A stretch of DNA of 44,581 nucleotides. It comes from Alphaproteobacteria bacterium. GTDB taxonomy: Bacteria > Pseudomonadota > Alphaproteobacteria > GCA-2731375. The notes under the pieces were generated by a model that saw only the letters and a list, made by a program, of their open reading frames with translations, did no database searches and had not been told where the DNA came from. Shown here piece by piece: positions 12,591-20,853 of this stretch (its first letter is position 1; every line of letters begins with the position of its first letter). Made by a program: the position numbers and the translations under genes. The stretch lies in assembly GCA_030747035.1 (NCBI GenBank), contig JASLLM010000007.1, forward strand, positions 1 through 44,581, given 5' to 3'.

Positions 12591-15257
12591 ATGACGAAAT
12601 GGGTGTACAGTTTTGGCGATGGCCAGGCCGAGGGCGGCGCGGGGGACAGGAACCTCCTCGGCGGCAAGGGCGCCAATCTCGCCGAGATGTCCGGCCTTGG
12701 ACTGCCGGTACCGCCCGGCTTTACCCTGACGACGGAAGTCTGCACCGCCTATTACGAAAATGATGAAACCTACCCGGCCGAACTGCGGGATCAGGTGCAA
12801 GAGGCCATGGGGCTGGTCGAAACCATCGTCGGCGCCAGGTTCGGTGATGCTGAAAACCCGTTACTGGTTTCCGTCCGTTCAGGCGCCCGCGCCTCCATGC
12901 CTGGCATGATGGATACCGTGCTTAATCTGGGCCTAAACGACGACACCGTGCAGGCCCTGGCCCGGCACAGCGGCAACGAGCGCTTTGCCTGGGACAGCTA
13001 TCGCCGTTTCATTCAGATGTATTCCGATGTGGTTTTGGGGATCGACCATTATCACTTTGAAGGCCTGCTGGAAGATTTGAAGGAAGATAAGGGTCTGCGC
13101 CTGGATACCGATCTAAGTGCAGACGATCTGCGCCAGCTGGTGGATCAATTCAAGGCCAAGGTGAAAGATGCCCTGGGCGAGGCCTTTCCCCAGGACGTGA
13201 ACGATCAGCTATGGGGCGCCATCGGCGCGGTCTTTGGTTCCTGGCAGAATGCCCGCGCCGTGACCTATCGCCGCCTGCACGACATCCCCGCCTCGTGGGG
13301 CACGGCGGTCAATATCCAGGCCATGGTGTTCGGCAACATGGGTGATGATTCCGCTACCGGCGTCGCCTTTACCCGGGATCCATCGACCGGCGAGCGGCGT
13401 TTTTTCGGTGAATATCTGATCAACGCCCAAGGCGAGGACGTGGTCGCCGGGATCCGCACGCCGCAGCATTTGACCCTCGCCGCGCGTGAGAACGCCAAGG
13501 ATGACAAACCTTCCCTGCAGGAGGTCATGCCAACGGTCTTCGCCGAGTTGGAGGCGATCTATCAACGTCTGGAAGCCCACTACCGGGATATGCAGGATAT
13601 CGAGTTCACGGTGCAGCGGGGCAGTCTGTACATGCTGCAAACCAGGTCCGGCAAGCGCACCGCCGAGGCAGCCATCAGGATCGCCGTGGAAATGGTCAAC
13701 GAAGGCCTGTTGCACCGGGAAGAGGCGGTTCAGCGCGTGGCCCCCGACAGTCTCGATCAGTTGCTGCATCCGACCCTGGATCCCGAGGCCGACCGTCAGG
13801 TCATTACGCAAGGTCTGCCGGCCTCGCCCGGCGCGGCCACGGGCAAGGTGGCGTTTTCCGCCGATCAGGCCGAAAGCCTGGCCGCCCAGGGCGAGGACAT
13901 TCTGCTGGTGCGGATCGAGACCTCGCCGGAGGATATCCACGGCATGCACGCCGCCCGCGGTATTCTGACATCGCGGGGCGGTATGACCAGCCATGCTGCC
14001 GTGGTGGCACGCGGCATGGGCCGGCCCTGCGTCTCCGGTGCCGGGCAGCTGCGCATCGACTATCAAACCCAGACCATGCAGGTCGGCGACAATAAGATCG
14101 TGGCGGGCGACGTCATCACCATCGATGGCGGCAGCGGCGAGGTGATGCTGGGCGAAGTTGCGACGATACAGCCGAAGCTGTCGGGTGACTTCGCCACCCT
14201 GATGGCCTGGGCCAACGATATTCGCCAGCTAGGCATCCGCACCAATGCCGAAACCCCGGCAGAGGCAAAGGCGGCGATCAAATTCGGCGCCGAGGGCATC
14301 GGTTTGTGCCGGACAGAGCATATGTTCTTTGACGCCGATCGCATTCTGGCGGTGCGCGAGATGATCCTGGCGGAAGACCTGGCGGGCCGGCAGGCGGCGC
14401 TGGCCAAGATCCTGCCCATGCAGCGGCAGGATTTCGTGGATCTGTTTACGATCATGACCGGCCTGCCGGTGACGATCAGGCTGCTGGACCCGCCGCTGCA
14501 CGAATTCCTGCCAAGATCCGACGCCGAATTGGCACAGTTGGCCAACGTTACCGGGGCCACCGCCGAGGATTTACGCTTTCGGGCCAATCAACTGCATGAA
14601 TACAATCCCATGCTGGGCCATCGCGGCTGCCGGCTGGGCATTTCCTATCCCGAGATCTATGAAATGCAGGCCCGGGCCATTTTTGAAGCCGCCGCCCTGG
14701 TCAGTGCCGAGCAAGGTAAGACTGTGGTTCCGGAAGTGATGATCCCGCTGATCGCCAGCAAGGCGGAATTCACTTTCCTGCAGGCGCGCATCGCGGCGGT
14801 GGCCGATCAGGTTGCGGCGGAACAGGGATCTGAACTGGAATATCTGATCGGCACAATGATCGAGCTGCCGCGTGCCGCCTTGCGGGCGGGAGAAATCGCG
14901 GAAGGCGCGGAATTCTTCTCGTTTGGAACCAATGATCTGACCCAGACGGTTTTCGGTATCAGCCGGGACGATTCAGCCGGTTTCCTGGAAGACTATCACG
15001 ACAAGGGTATTTTGGATGGCGACCCGTTCGCGACCCTGGACATCGACGGTGTCGGAGAGATGGTCGCATTGGCGTCGGAGCGGGGACGAAAATCGCGGCC
15101 CGGTCTGAAGCTGGGCATTTGCGGCGAACACGGCGGCGACCCGGCCTCAATCGCGTTCTGCCAATCCATCGGACTGGACTATGTCTCCTGTTCACCCTTC
15201 CGAGTGCCCATTGCACGGCTGGCCGCCGCCCAGGCGGCGGTCAAGAACACCCAGTAG
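12591..15257 (+). CDS. ppdK: Pyruvate, phosphate dikinase
   Basis: Interconverts ATP, phosphate and pyruvate with AMP, diphosphate and phosphoenolpyruvate, linking pyruvate to gluconeogenesis. It has 888 residues, standard for PPDK. It begins TKWVYSFGDGQAEGG and GGKGANLAEMSGLGLPVPPG in the nucleotide-binding domain. The phospho-carrier histidine is in GGMTSHAAVVARGMG (His about 468). The C-terminal barrel has CRTEHMF, GTNDLTQ and the catalytic cysteine in CGEHGGDP (Cys about 844). The frame is open upstream into glyS, but the conserved start at 12591 fits best. The glyQ-glyS-ppdK order occurs in other alphaproteobacteria. Two palindromes, likely terminators, follow the stop. Confidence 0.96.
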   Translation: MTKWVYSFGDGQAEGGAGDRNLLGGKGANLAEMSGLGLPVPPGFTLTTEVCTAYYENDETYPAELRDQVQEAMGLVETIVGARFGDAENPLLVSVRSGARASMPGMMDTVLNLGLNDDTVQALARHSGNERFAWDSYRRFIQMYSDVVLGIDHYHFEGLLEDLKEDKGLRLDTDLSADDLRQLVDQFKAKVKDALGEAFPQDVNDQLWGAIGAVFGSWQNARAVTYRRLHDIPASWGTAVNIQAMVFGNMGDDSATGVAFTRDPSTGERRFFGEYLINAQGEDVVAGIRTPQHLTLAARENAKDDKPSLQEVMPTVFAELEAIYQRLEAHYRDMQDIEFTVQRGSLYMLQTRSGKRTAEAAIRIAVEMVNEGLLHREEAVQRVAPDSLDQLLHPTLDPEADRQVITQGLPASPGAATGKVAFSADQAESLAAQGEDILLVRIETSPEDIHGMHAARGILTSRGGMTSHAAVVARGMGRPCVSGAGQLRIDYQTQTMQVGDNKIVAGDVITIDGGSGEVMLGEVATIQPKLSGDFATLMAWANDIRQLGIRTNAETPAEAKAAIKFGAEGIGLCRTEHMFFDADRILAVREMILAEDLAGRQAALAKILPMQRQDFVDLFTIMTGLPVTIRLLDPPLHEFLPRSDAELAQLANVTGATAEDLRFRANQLHEYNPMLGHRGCRLGISYPEIYEMQARAIFEAAALVSAEQGKTVVPEVMIPLIASKAEFTFLQARIAAVADQVAAEQGSELEYLIGTMIELPRAALRAGEIAEGAEFFSFGTNDLTQTVFGISRDDSAGFLEDYHDKGILDGDPFATLDIDGVGEMVALASERGRKSRPGLKLGICGEHGGDPASIAFCQSIGLDYVSCSPFRVPIARLAAAQAAVKNTQ

Positions 15258-15304
15258 GGATTTCGGAAAAGTAATATTGCCCGTGCGCGGGCGACCGCCA
15301 TAAG

Positions 15305-15327
15305 AGCATGTTTCTTCTAAACATGCT
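15305..15327 (+). terminator. Hairpin downstream of ppdK
   Basis: A perfect 9-bp stem (AGCATGTTT with AAACATGCT) closes a 5-base loop 48 bases after the ppdK stop. No strong T-run follows. It may terminate ppdK transcripts or protect their 3' end, and could also belong to a dispersed palindromic repeat. Confidence 0.45.
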
Positions 15328-15342
15328 TCGATTATTAAGAAA

Positions 15343-15403
15343 AGAGCAATTGAATCAATTGCTTGGATCGTAATGGCGAATCCAATTAATTGAAAATTGC
15401 TCT
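15343..15403 (-). terminator. Long AT-rich hairpin between convergent ppdK and response regulator
   Basis: The outer arms 15343-15351 (AGAGCAATT) and 15395-15403 pair perfectly. Inside them CAATT pairs with AATTG and TTGGAT (15363-15368) with ATCCAA (15380-15385), about 20 base pairs in total. Read on the minus strand, the stem is followed by TTTTCTTAAT, so it fits an intrinsic terminator for the response regulator. A competing perfect 9-bp palindrome (15345-15353 with 15355-15363) lies within it. Confidence 0.5.
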
Positions 15404-15424
15404 AACGGCGATACTTGGCGCCAT

Positions 15425-16138
15425 TTATTCGTACTGAATATTGCCGGTAAATTCGTAACCGATACCGCGTATCGACTTGATCAGATTTTCCCTGGCGTCA
15501 TCGGACTCCAGCTTGCGGCGCAAACGGCCAACCAAGACATCGATATTCCGGCTGTTGCTTTGCATATCGTATCCCAAAGCCTCCCGGTGCAGGGTTTCAC
15601 GCGACACCGTCTGGCCGGCATTGTCGATCAAGGTCTGCAGCAGCCGGGATTCACCCGCCGTCAGCACCGTGTCGTTACCCTCCGGGTCCGTCAAACGCTG
15701 AAAAGCACTCTCGAAACGCCAGCCATCGAAGCGTGCGATGCCGCCACCCGTTCCCGGCTTGGCACTGCGCACTTCCTTGGTGCGGCGCAACACACTGCGT
15801 ATACGCGCCAGCAGCTCCCGCGCCTTGAACGGCTTGGCGACGTAGTCATCGGCTCCGACCTCCAGGCCGACAACCATGTCGACCGAGGTGCCCTTGCCCG
15901 TCAGCATGACGATGCCCGCATCGGTTTTTTCGCGTAGCACCTTGACTAAATTCAAGCCGTCCTCGTCAGGCAACTGTAAATCCAGAATGACGAGATCCAC
16001 CTCTTCCCGCTCAATCAGGGCACGCATTTCGGCACCGTTGCCCGCGTCCAAAACTTCAAAACCTTCCGGTTCAAGGTGTTCGCGCAGCACCAGACGCATA
16101 TCGGGATCATCGTCGACAATGAGAATTCGTCCCAGCAT
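15425..16138 (-). CDS. OmpR/PhoB-type response regulator
   Basis: A two-component DNA-binding regulator of 237 residues. The receiver domain (about 1-120) has the acidic cluster DDD, the phospho-accepting Asp at about 53 (VILDLQLPDEDG), Thr at about 80 and Lys at about 102 (VAKPF). The C-terminal winged helix (about 135-235) ends with NIDVLVGRLRRKLE and IRGIGYEF, the OmpR recognition region. A GTG at 16141 would add one residue. It is not CtrA, whose N-terminus differs. No histidine kinase is adjacent, so it is an orphan here. A 7-bp direct repeat lies about 90 bases upstream and could be its own binding site. It lies downstream of ftsY across a 235-base AT-rich gap, so it probably has its own promoter. 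Confidence 0.92.
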   Translation of the reverse strand: MLGRILIVDDDPDMRLVLREHLEPEGFEVLDAGNGAEMRALIEREEVDLVILDLQLPDEDGLNLVKVLREKTDAGIVMLTGKGTSVDMVVGLEVGADDYVAKPFKARELLARIRSVLRRTKEVRSAKPGTGGGIARFDGWRFESAFQRLTDPEGNDTVLTAGESRLLQTLIDNAGQTVSRETLHREALGYDMQSNSRNIDVLVGRLRRKLESDDARENLIKSIRGIGYEFTGNIQYE

Positions 16139-16174
16139 CACATGTCTCGTACGATTAATGTTGCAATTTCCTTC

Positions 16175-16190
16175 TCCTGGCGAACCAGGA
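16175..16190. other. Short hairpin in the response regulator leader
   Basis: TCCTGG and CCAGGA pair perfectly around a CGAA tetraloop, about 37 bases before the response regulator start on the minus strand. It may structure the leader. I cannot assign a function. Confidence 0.25.
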
Positions 16191-16226
16191 CCTTAGAACA
16201 TGCGGCAGGAGGATAACCTATTTTTT

Positions 16227-16242
16227 CAAATGTTACAAATGT
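16227..16242 (-). promoter_or_regulatory. Direct repeat, possible OmpR-type operator
   Basis: CAAATGT occurs twice with a period of 9 bases (16227-16233 and 16236-16242) upstream of the response regulator. OmpR-family proteins bind direct repeats with a period near 10-11 bases, so autoregulation is possible but unproven. The rest of the 16142-16373 gap is AT-rich without another feature I can name. Confidence 0.25.
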
Positions 16243-16373
16243 CTACGATGATAAGTTCATTAAGATTCGCAGTCCAATTCGCGACCGGTAATTTCAAGAA
16301 CTTATGTGACATTATAGTATTAATTGCGAATTTAGCCTTTTGCGCGGGGAGACAACCGCGGACCGGGCAATAG

Positions 16374-17306
16374 CTAGTCATCATTTCCCGCAACGGCGCG
16401 GGCAAAGTCCTCGGCGGCAAAGGGCTGCAAATCATCAAGGCCCTCGCCAATACCGATATAATGCACCGGTAACTCGAATCGTTCGGCCAGGGCGACCAGA
16501 ACGCCGCCGCGGGCGGTACCGTCCAGCTTGGTCATGGCCAGGCCGGTAACATTGCAAACCTCGGCAAAGACTTCCACCTGCCTCAGGGCGTTTTGGCCCG
16601 TCGTGGCGTCCAGCACCAGAAGGCAGTCGTGCGGCGCGTCCGGGTCCAATTTGGCCAAAACCCGCACGACCTTGGCCAATTCTTCCATTAGATTCGCCTT
16701 GTTCTGCAGACGGCCGGCGGTATCCACCAGCAAGACATCGGCGTTCTGGGCCTGGGCCTGCTGCAATCCTTCATAGGCCACTGCCGCCGGGTCGGCGCCG
16801 ACATCACGGCGGACCACCGCCGCACCCGTCCGCTGGCCCCAGATTTCCAATTGCTCTATTGCCGCAGCGCGAAAGGTATCGGCGGCGGCGAGGACCACCG
16901 ATTTGCCCTCGGCGGCCAGATTGTGCGCGATCTTGCCGATCGTCGTGGTTTTGCCGGTACCGTTCACACCGACCACCAATATGACATGCGGGCGTTTGGC
17001 GCCATCGATGAGCAATGGTTTCGCCACCGGCTGCAGGATTTCGGTCACCACCCCCGCCAAGGCCGCCTTGACCTCGTTCTCGCTGACCTCCCTGTCGAAG
17101 CGGTCGGCGGCCAGCTTGCCGCTGACCCGCGCGGCCACTGCGGGGCCCAGATCAGCAGCGATCAGCAGATCCTCCAGCTCTTCCAAGGCGGCGGCATCCA
17201 GCTTGCGTTTGGTGAAAACCGCCGTCACGCCGGAGGTAAAGTTGCCCGCCGTACGGCTGAGGCCCGCCTTAAGGCGGGAGAACAGGCCGGATTTACCTTC
17301 ACTCAT
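16374..17306 (-). CDS. ftsY: Signal recognition particle receptor FtsY
   Basis: The membrane-associated GTPase that receives ribosome-SRP complexes for membrane protein insertion. It has 310 residues and lacks the long acidic N-terminal domain of the E. coli protein, as in most alphaproteobacteria. The NG domain shows VGVNGTGKTTTIGKIAH (P-loop), DTFRAAAIEQL, LLVDTAGRLQNKANLM and TKLDGTARGG. The closing motif is YIGIGEGLDDLQPF. The start overlaps the mtaB stop by an ATGA, so the two are likely coupled in translation. It is the last gene of the dapF-mtaB-ftsY operon. Confidence 0.96.
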   Translation of the reverse strand: MSEGKSGLFSRLKAGLSRTAGNFTSGVTAVFTKRKLDAAALEELEDLLIAADLGPAVAARVSGKLAADRFDREVSENEVKAALAGVVTEILQPVAKPLLIDGAKRPHVILVVGVNGTGKTTTIGKIAHNLAAEGKSVVLAAADTFRAAAIEQLEIWGQRTGAAVVRRDVGADPAAVAYEGLQQAQAQNADVLLVDTAGRLQNKANLMEELAKVVRVLAKLDPDAPHDCLLVLDATTGQNALRQVEVFAEVCNVTGLAMTKLDGTARGGVLVALAERFELPVHYIGIGEGLDDLQPFAAEDFARAVAGNDD

Positions 17307-18574
17307 GCGGCCAACCGTCCGATCAGATGATCCGCGGCGGCGCCGACAATGTCCACCGTAACGATGCCGTGGTCAGGCCGCGCGCTTGGCTGGTTCGGCT
17401 GATCCAGCTGGATCAAGGCAAACTGCTCGCTGCGCCCTTGGCCGGGCCGCTCCAGCAACATGCGCGAGGTGCCCCCAATCTGCCTGGCCAGAAACGAGGC
17501 CAGGGCTGCCGCACCCTTTTCCCGCAACAAGGCGGCACGGCGGCGGCGTTCGTCGCCGGGTACCTGGGGCATGCGTGCAGCGGGTGTCCCGGGCCGTTCG
17601 GAATAGGGAAAAACATGCAGGTAGGTCAGGCCGCAGTCATCGATCAGGGCCAGTGAATTCTGGAACTGTGCTTCTGTTTCCGTGGGAAAGCCCGCGATCA
17701 GATCGGCCCCGAACACCATCTCCGGCCGGCCGGCAGCCAGGCGCTGGCATAGCTCGACCGCCTGGGCCCGGCTGTGGCGCCGGGCCATGCGCTTCAGGAT
17801 CAGATCATCGCCGGCCTGCAGGCTGAGATGAAGATGGGGCATCAGCCGTTCCTCAGCCAAAAGCAATTCCTCGAGTTCGGGATCGATTTCCACGGCATCC
17901 AGCGAGGATAGGCGCAGGCGGGGCAAATCCGGCACTGCCCGCAACAGCCTGCGCAATAACTGTCCGAGGCTGGGCCGGCCCGGCAGGTCAGCGCCATAGG
18001 CGGTGATATCAACGCCGGTCAAGACCACCTCGCAGTAGCCATTGTCGACCAACGCCTTGATCTGCCGCACGATGGCACCCATGGGCACCGAGCGCGAGGG
18101 TCCACGGGCGAACGGGATGACACAGAACGTACAGCGGTGATCACAACCCTGTTGCACCTGAACAAAGGCCCGGCTGCGGCCGTCGAAGCCCGGCACAAGA
18201 TGGCCGGCAAGCTGCTCGACGGACATGATGTCATCAACCAGAAACTTGCCCTCAACCGGCGCAACAAAGCTGTCGCCCAGCAGCTTTTCCCGGTTGCCCA
18301 GAACCCGGTCGACCTCATCCATGGCGGCAAAGGCCTCTGGGTCCAGTTGCGCCGCGCATCCGGCAACCACGATGGTGGCGTCCGGTTGCTGCCGGCGCGC
18401 CTTGCGGATCGCCTGCCGGGTCTGACGCACGGCTTCCGAGGTAACGGCACAAGTGTTGACGATGACCGCATCGCGCAGACCGGCATCCCAGGCCGCCTCG
18501 CGCATCACTTCCGCCTCGTAGGCATTCAGGCGGCAGCCGAAATTGATCACCCTGTTGGCATTCTGTTCGGTCAT
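17303..18574 (-). CDS. mtaB: tRNA t6A37 methylthiotransferase MtaB
   Basis: A radical SAM enzyme that adds a methylthio group to N6-threonylcarbamoyladenosine at tRNA position 37. It has 423 residues. The N-terminal domain has [30 protein letters not shown] and VVAGCAAQ, whose cysteines (about 14, 42, 73) bind the auxiliary iron-sulfur cluster. The radical SAM triad is in [18 protein letters not shown] (Cys about 144, 148, 151). A C-terminal TRAM-like region follows. The frame is open 85 codons further upstream into dapF. I chose the ATG at 18574 because it forms an ATGA overlap with the dapF stop and matches the family start. The same window carries tsaE, which helps make the t6A substrate. 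Confidence 0.93.
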   Translation of the reverse strand: MTEQNANRVINFGCRLNAYEAEVMREAAWDAGLRDAVIVNTCAVTSEAVRQTRQAIRKARRQQPDATIVVAGCAAQLDPEAFAAMDEVDRVLGNREKLLGDSFVAPVEGKFLVDDIMSVEQLAGHLVPGFDGRSRAFVQVQQGCDHRCTFCVIPFARGPSRSVPMGAIVRQIKALVDNGYCEVVLTGVDITAYGADLPGRPSLGQLLRRLLRAVPDLPRLRLSSLDAVEIDPELEELLLAEERLMPHLHLSLQAGDDLILKRMARRHSRAQAVELCQRLAAGRPEMVFGADLIAGFPTETEAQFQNSLALIDDCGLTYLHVFPYSERPGTPAARMPQVPGDERRRRAALLREKGAAALASFLARQIGGTSRMLLERPGQGRSEQFALIQLDQPNQPSARPDHGIVTVDIVGAAADHLIGRLAA

Positions 18575-19464
18575 GCGACGGACCGTGGCCGTGACCCGTG
18601 CGCCCGTTGAGTATCGAGCAAACTTTCGTCCAGAACGCCGGAAAAAGCCGTCGCCACCGGGCCGGACATCAGGACATGGCCATCCCCGGCCCGCCATTCG
18701 ATAACCAATTCGCCGCCATCCAGGGTCAACCGCGCCCGGCGCCCGCATTTGCCTCGGCGATGGGCCGCAACCAGGGCCGCACAAGCACCCGAACCACAAG
18801 CCAGGGTTAATCCGGCGCCACGCTCCCACACGCGCAGGCGGAATTTGTCCGCGCCCAACATCTGAACAAAGCCGATATTGGCCCGCTCCGGAAACAAGGC
18901 ATGGTTTTCCAAGATCGGTCCCACGGCCGGAATATCCACGGCGTCCATGTCATCGACAAAGAACACTGCATGGGGATTACCCATGCCCACCGCACAGGGA
19001 TCCGACAAGCGGGGACCATGTTCGGGTTCCAGGCTCAAATCCAGCCGCAGACTGTCCATTTCGCCGGCCAACGGGATCTCCCGCCAATCCAGATAGGCAG
19101 GCCCCATATCGACCTGGATCCAGCCGTCATCGGCCGTCTGGCTGTGCAACAGGCCGGCAACGGTTTCAATTACAGCATGTTTCTGGCCGTTTTCCGCAAA
19201 AATCAGGCTGGCCACACAGCGCGTGGCATTACCGCAGGCCTGCGCCTCGCTGCCATCCGGATTGTGAATGCGCATGAAGACGTCACCCCGCTCGGAAGGT
19301 TCGAGCGAGATAACCTGGTCACAGCCGACGCCCGTGCGACGATCGGCCAGGGCACGCGCCAGGGATTCGTCCATGCGCAAGGACAGGTGGCGCAGATCGA
19401 GCACGACAAAGTCGTTGCCCGCGCCATGCATCTTCAAGAAAGGCTGTCCTGTCATCCCGGTCAT
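18571..19464 (-). CDS. dapF: Diaminopimelate epimerase
   Basis: Converts LL- to meso-diaminopimelate for lysine and peptidoglycan synthesis. It has 297 residues, with an alternative ATG three codons in. The two catalytic cysteines are in [11 protein letters not shown] (Cys about 77) and [11 protein letters not shown] (Cys about 223). The [15 protein letters not shown] start and [11 protein letters not shown] block are typical. It is the first gene of the overlapping operon dapF-mtaB-ftsY. A perfect CtrA-type box lies 67 bases upstream of its start, in the region shared with a divergent PAS protein gene. Confidence 0.95.
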   Translation of the reverse strand: MTGMTGQPFLKMHGAGNDFVVLDLRHLSLRMDESLARALADRRTGVGCDQVISLEPSERGDVFMRIHNPDGSEAQACGNATRCVASLIFAENGQKHAVIETVAGLLHSQTADDGWIQVDMGPAYLDWREIPLAGEMDSLRLDLSLEPEHGPRLSDPCAVGMGNPHAVFFVDDMDAVDIPAVGPILENHALFPERANIGFVQMLGADKFRLRVWERGAGLTLACGSGACAALVAAHRRGKCGRRARLTLDGGELVIEWRAGDGHVLMSGPVATAFSGVLDESLLDTQRAHGSRPRSVA

Positions 19465-19530
19465 AGGGCGGATATAGGCAATTCCCGGCTTCCCGTCCAG
19501 AACGCAATATTTACGAATTTTCCAGTCATG

Positions 19531-19545
19531 TTAACGATTTGTTAA
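19531..19545. promoter_or_regulatory. CtrA-type box TTAA-N7-TTAA
   Basis: TTAACGATTTGTTAA matches the full CtrA consensus of two TTAA half-sites 7 bases apart. It lies between divergent dapF (67 bases away) and the PAS protein gene (180 bases away), so either or both could be regulated. CtrA is the cell-cycle master regulator of alphaproteobacteria, and DivL, which acts in that pathway, is encoded in this window. The rest of the 19465-19724 gap shows no gene. Confidence 0.55.
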
Positions 19546-19724
19546 GACATTGGTCGGATAAGAGCCGTACGTCGAGGGCATCCAAAAAAAATCAAGACAA
19601 AAATCGCGGAAGTCCAGGGTGTAGATGAAAATACGGCGCTTGTTTCCCCATATTGGCAATCCCGGCCGACACAAACGCTTGGAATTCCTGCACCGGCATG
19701 GAGCCAGCCTTGCCGAGGGGCATC

Positions 19725-20228
19725 ATGACGGTATTTGTTAGATCTTCCATATGCGAACTGTCGGACGCGCCTGACGATGCCGCGTCCCTGCTGGCCCATT
19801 GGCAAAATCTATGCGGCACGCGCAAGCAGCCGGCCCGGCGTGAAATCGATCCGGCGCAACTAAGACCATATCTGGGATTCTTATGTATCCTTGATGTCCG
19901 CGACCAGCCCGAGGATTTCATTTTCCGTCTGTTCGGCACTGGCATTTCCGACTTTATGAATATGGATCTGACCGGGCGCAGTGTCCGGGACTTTCAGCCG
20001 GCCGAGTTGGGCGAGCGTATTTTCACGCAGATCAAGGACGTGGTGGAGGCCGGACGGCCCGCGCTATACCGGATGGAGGTGAGCCGGGACAAACCGCCAA
20101 GAACGACGGCGTCCTACCGCTTGCTTCTGCCCCTCTCCGACGACGGCACGGCCATCAACCATGTTCTCACCTACACCCGCTTCGACGCCATGCCGCCGGA
20201 CTTTTGGTCCCGGATCAACCCCTCGTAG
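19725..20228 (+). CDS. Single-domain PAS protein (PAS_5-like)
   Basis: A 167-residue soluble protein of the PAS_5-like type common in Rhodospirillales and relatives. The conserved part runs from LLAHWQNLCGTRKQPARREIDP through LRPYLGFLCILDV, then FIFRLFGTGISDFMNMDLTGRS, then YRMEVS and YRLLLPLSDDG. No kinase, cyclase or DNA-binding domain is attached, so it probably works by binding a partner. The start at 19725 has GAGGGG just upstream; 24 further codons upstream are open but lack family likeness. The CtrA-type box upstream suggests cell-cycle control. In Caulobacter a single-domain PAS protein (MopJ) acts on DivJ and DivL. Whether this is its equivalent is only a guess. Confidence 0.8.
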   Translation: MTVFVRSSICELSDAPDDAASLLAHWQNLCGTRKQPARREIDPAQLRPYLGFLCILDVRDQPEDFIFRLFGTGISDFMNMDLTGRSVRDFQPAELGERIFTQIKDVVEAGRPALYRMEVSRDKPPRTTASYRLLLPLSDDGTAINHVLTYTRFDAMPPDFWSRINPS

Positions 20229-20354
20229 CCCCACCGGAACGCCGCACGGATCGCCGGTTGGCTGATCCCGGATCGGCCCGTCGTCCGCACTCCCCATTTC
20301 ACGAACCCTTCGTTGCTTGATAGGCTAGGGATCCTAACAAGCAAGGAGAGAGCT

Positions 20355-20816
20355 ATGAGCGCGGAAGCAACAATGAAGAACCTGGGCATCGAACTGCCGG
20401 AGGCACCTACACCCATGGGCAGTTACGTGGGCGCGGTGCGCACGGGCAATCTGGTCTATATATCCGGCCAGGGGCCACGCAATCCCGACGGCAGCTCGAT
20501 CACGGGCAAGGTCGGCACCGACGGCATGAGTATAGAGGATGCCCAGGCAGCGGCCCGCCAGGTGGGCTTGAACGCGCTGGCCACGCTACGCGCGGAAATC
20601 GGCGATCTGGATCAGGTCAAGCAGGTCGTCAAGGTTCTCGGCATGGTCAATGCCACGCCGGACTTCAAGGAACATCCAAAAGTCATCAATGGCTTTTCCG
20701 ATTTGATGTTCGAGATTTTCGGCGAGGCCGGCCGGCATGCGCGCTCCGCCGTTGGCATGAGTTCCCTGCCGTTTCAAATTCCGGTAGAGGTGGAAATGAT
20801 CGTTGAGTTGGTCTAG
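20355..20816 (+). CDS. RidA (YjgF/YER057c/UK114) family protein
   Basis: A 153-residue member of the RidA family; the best-known members hydrolyse reactive enamines and imines. The fold marks are LVYISGQGPRNPDG, the mid-helix ALATLRAEIGDLDQVKQVVKVLGMV and the C-terminal ARSAVGMSSLPFQIPVEVEMIVEL. The arginine of HARSAVG matches the substrate-binding arginine of RidA. It belongs to a longer subgroup than the 130-residue RidA proper, so its substrate is open. A strong AAGGAG at 20343-20348 precedes the ATG at 20355. The gene for an enolase-superfamily enzyme follows 37 bases later, perhaps in the same unit. Confidence 0.9.
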   Translation: MSAEATMKNLGIELPEAPTPMGSYVGAVRTGNLVYISGQGPRNPDGSSITGKVGTDGMSIEDAQAAARQVGLNALATLRAEIGDLDQVKQVVKVLGMVNATPDFKEHPKVINGFSDLMFEIFGEAGRHARSAVGMSSLPFQIPVEVEMIVELV

Positions 20817-20853
20817 CTAAAATCGACATGGCTGTGGAAAGGAAAAACCGGGA

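Noticed and set aside
16320-16334. TTAA-N7-TTTA near the response regulator gene
   Set aside because: One base off the CtrA consensus in an AT-rich region, so likely chance; a similar near-match at 28564-28578 was dropped for the same reason.
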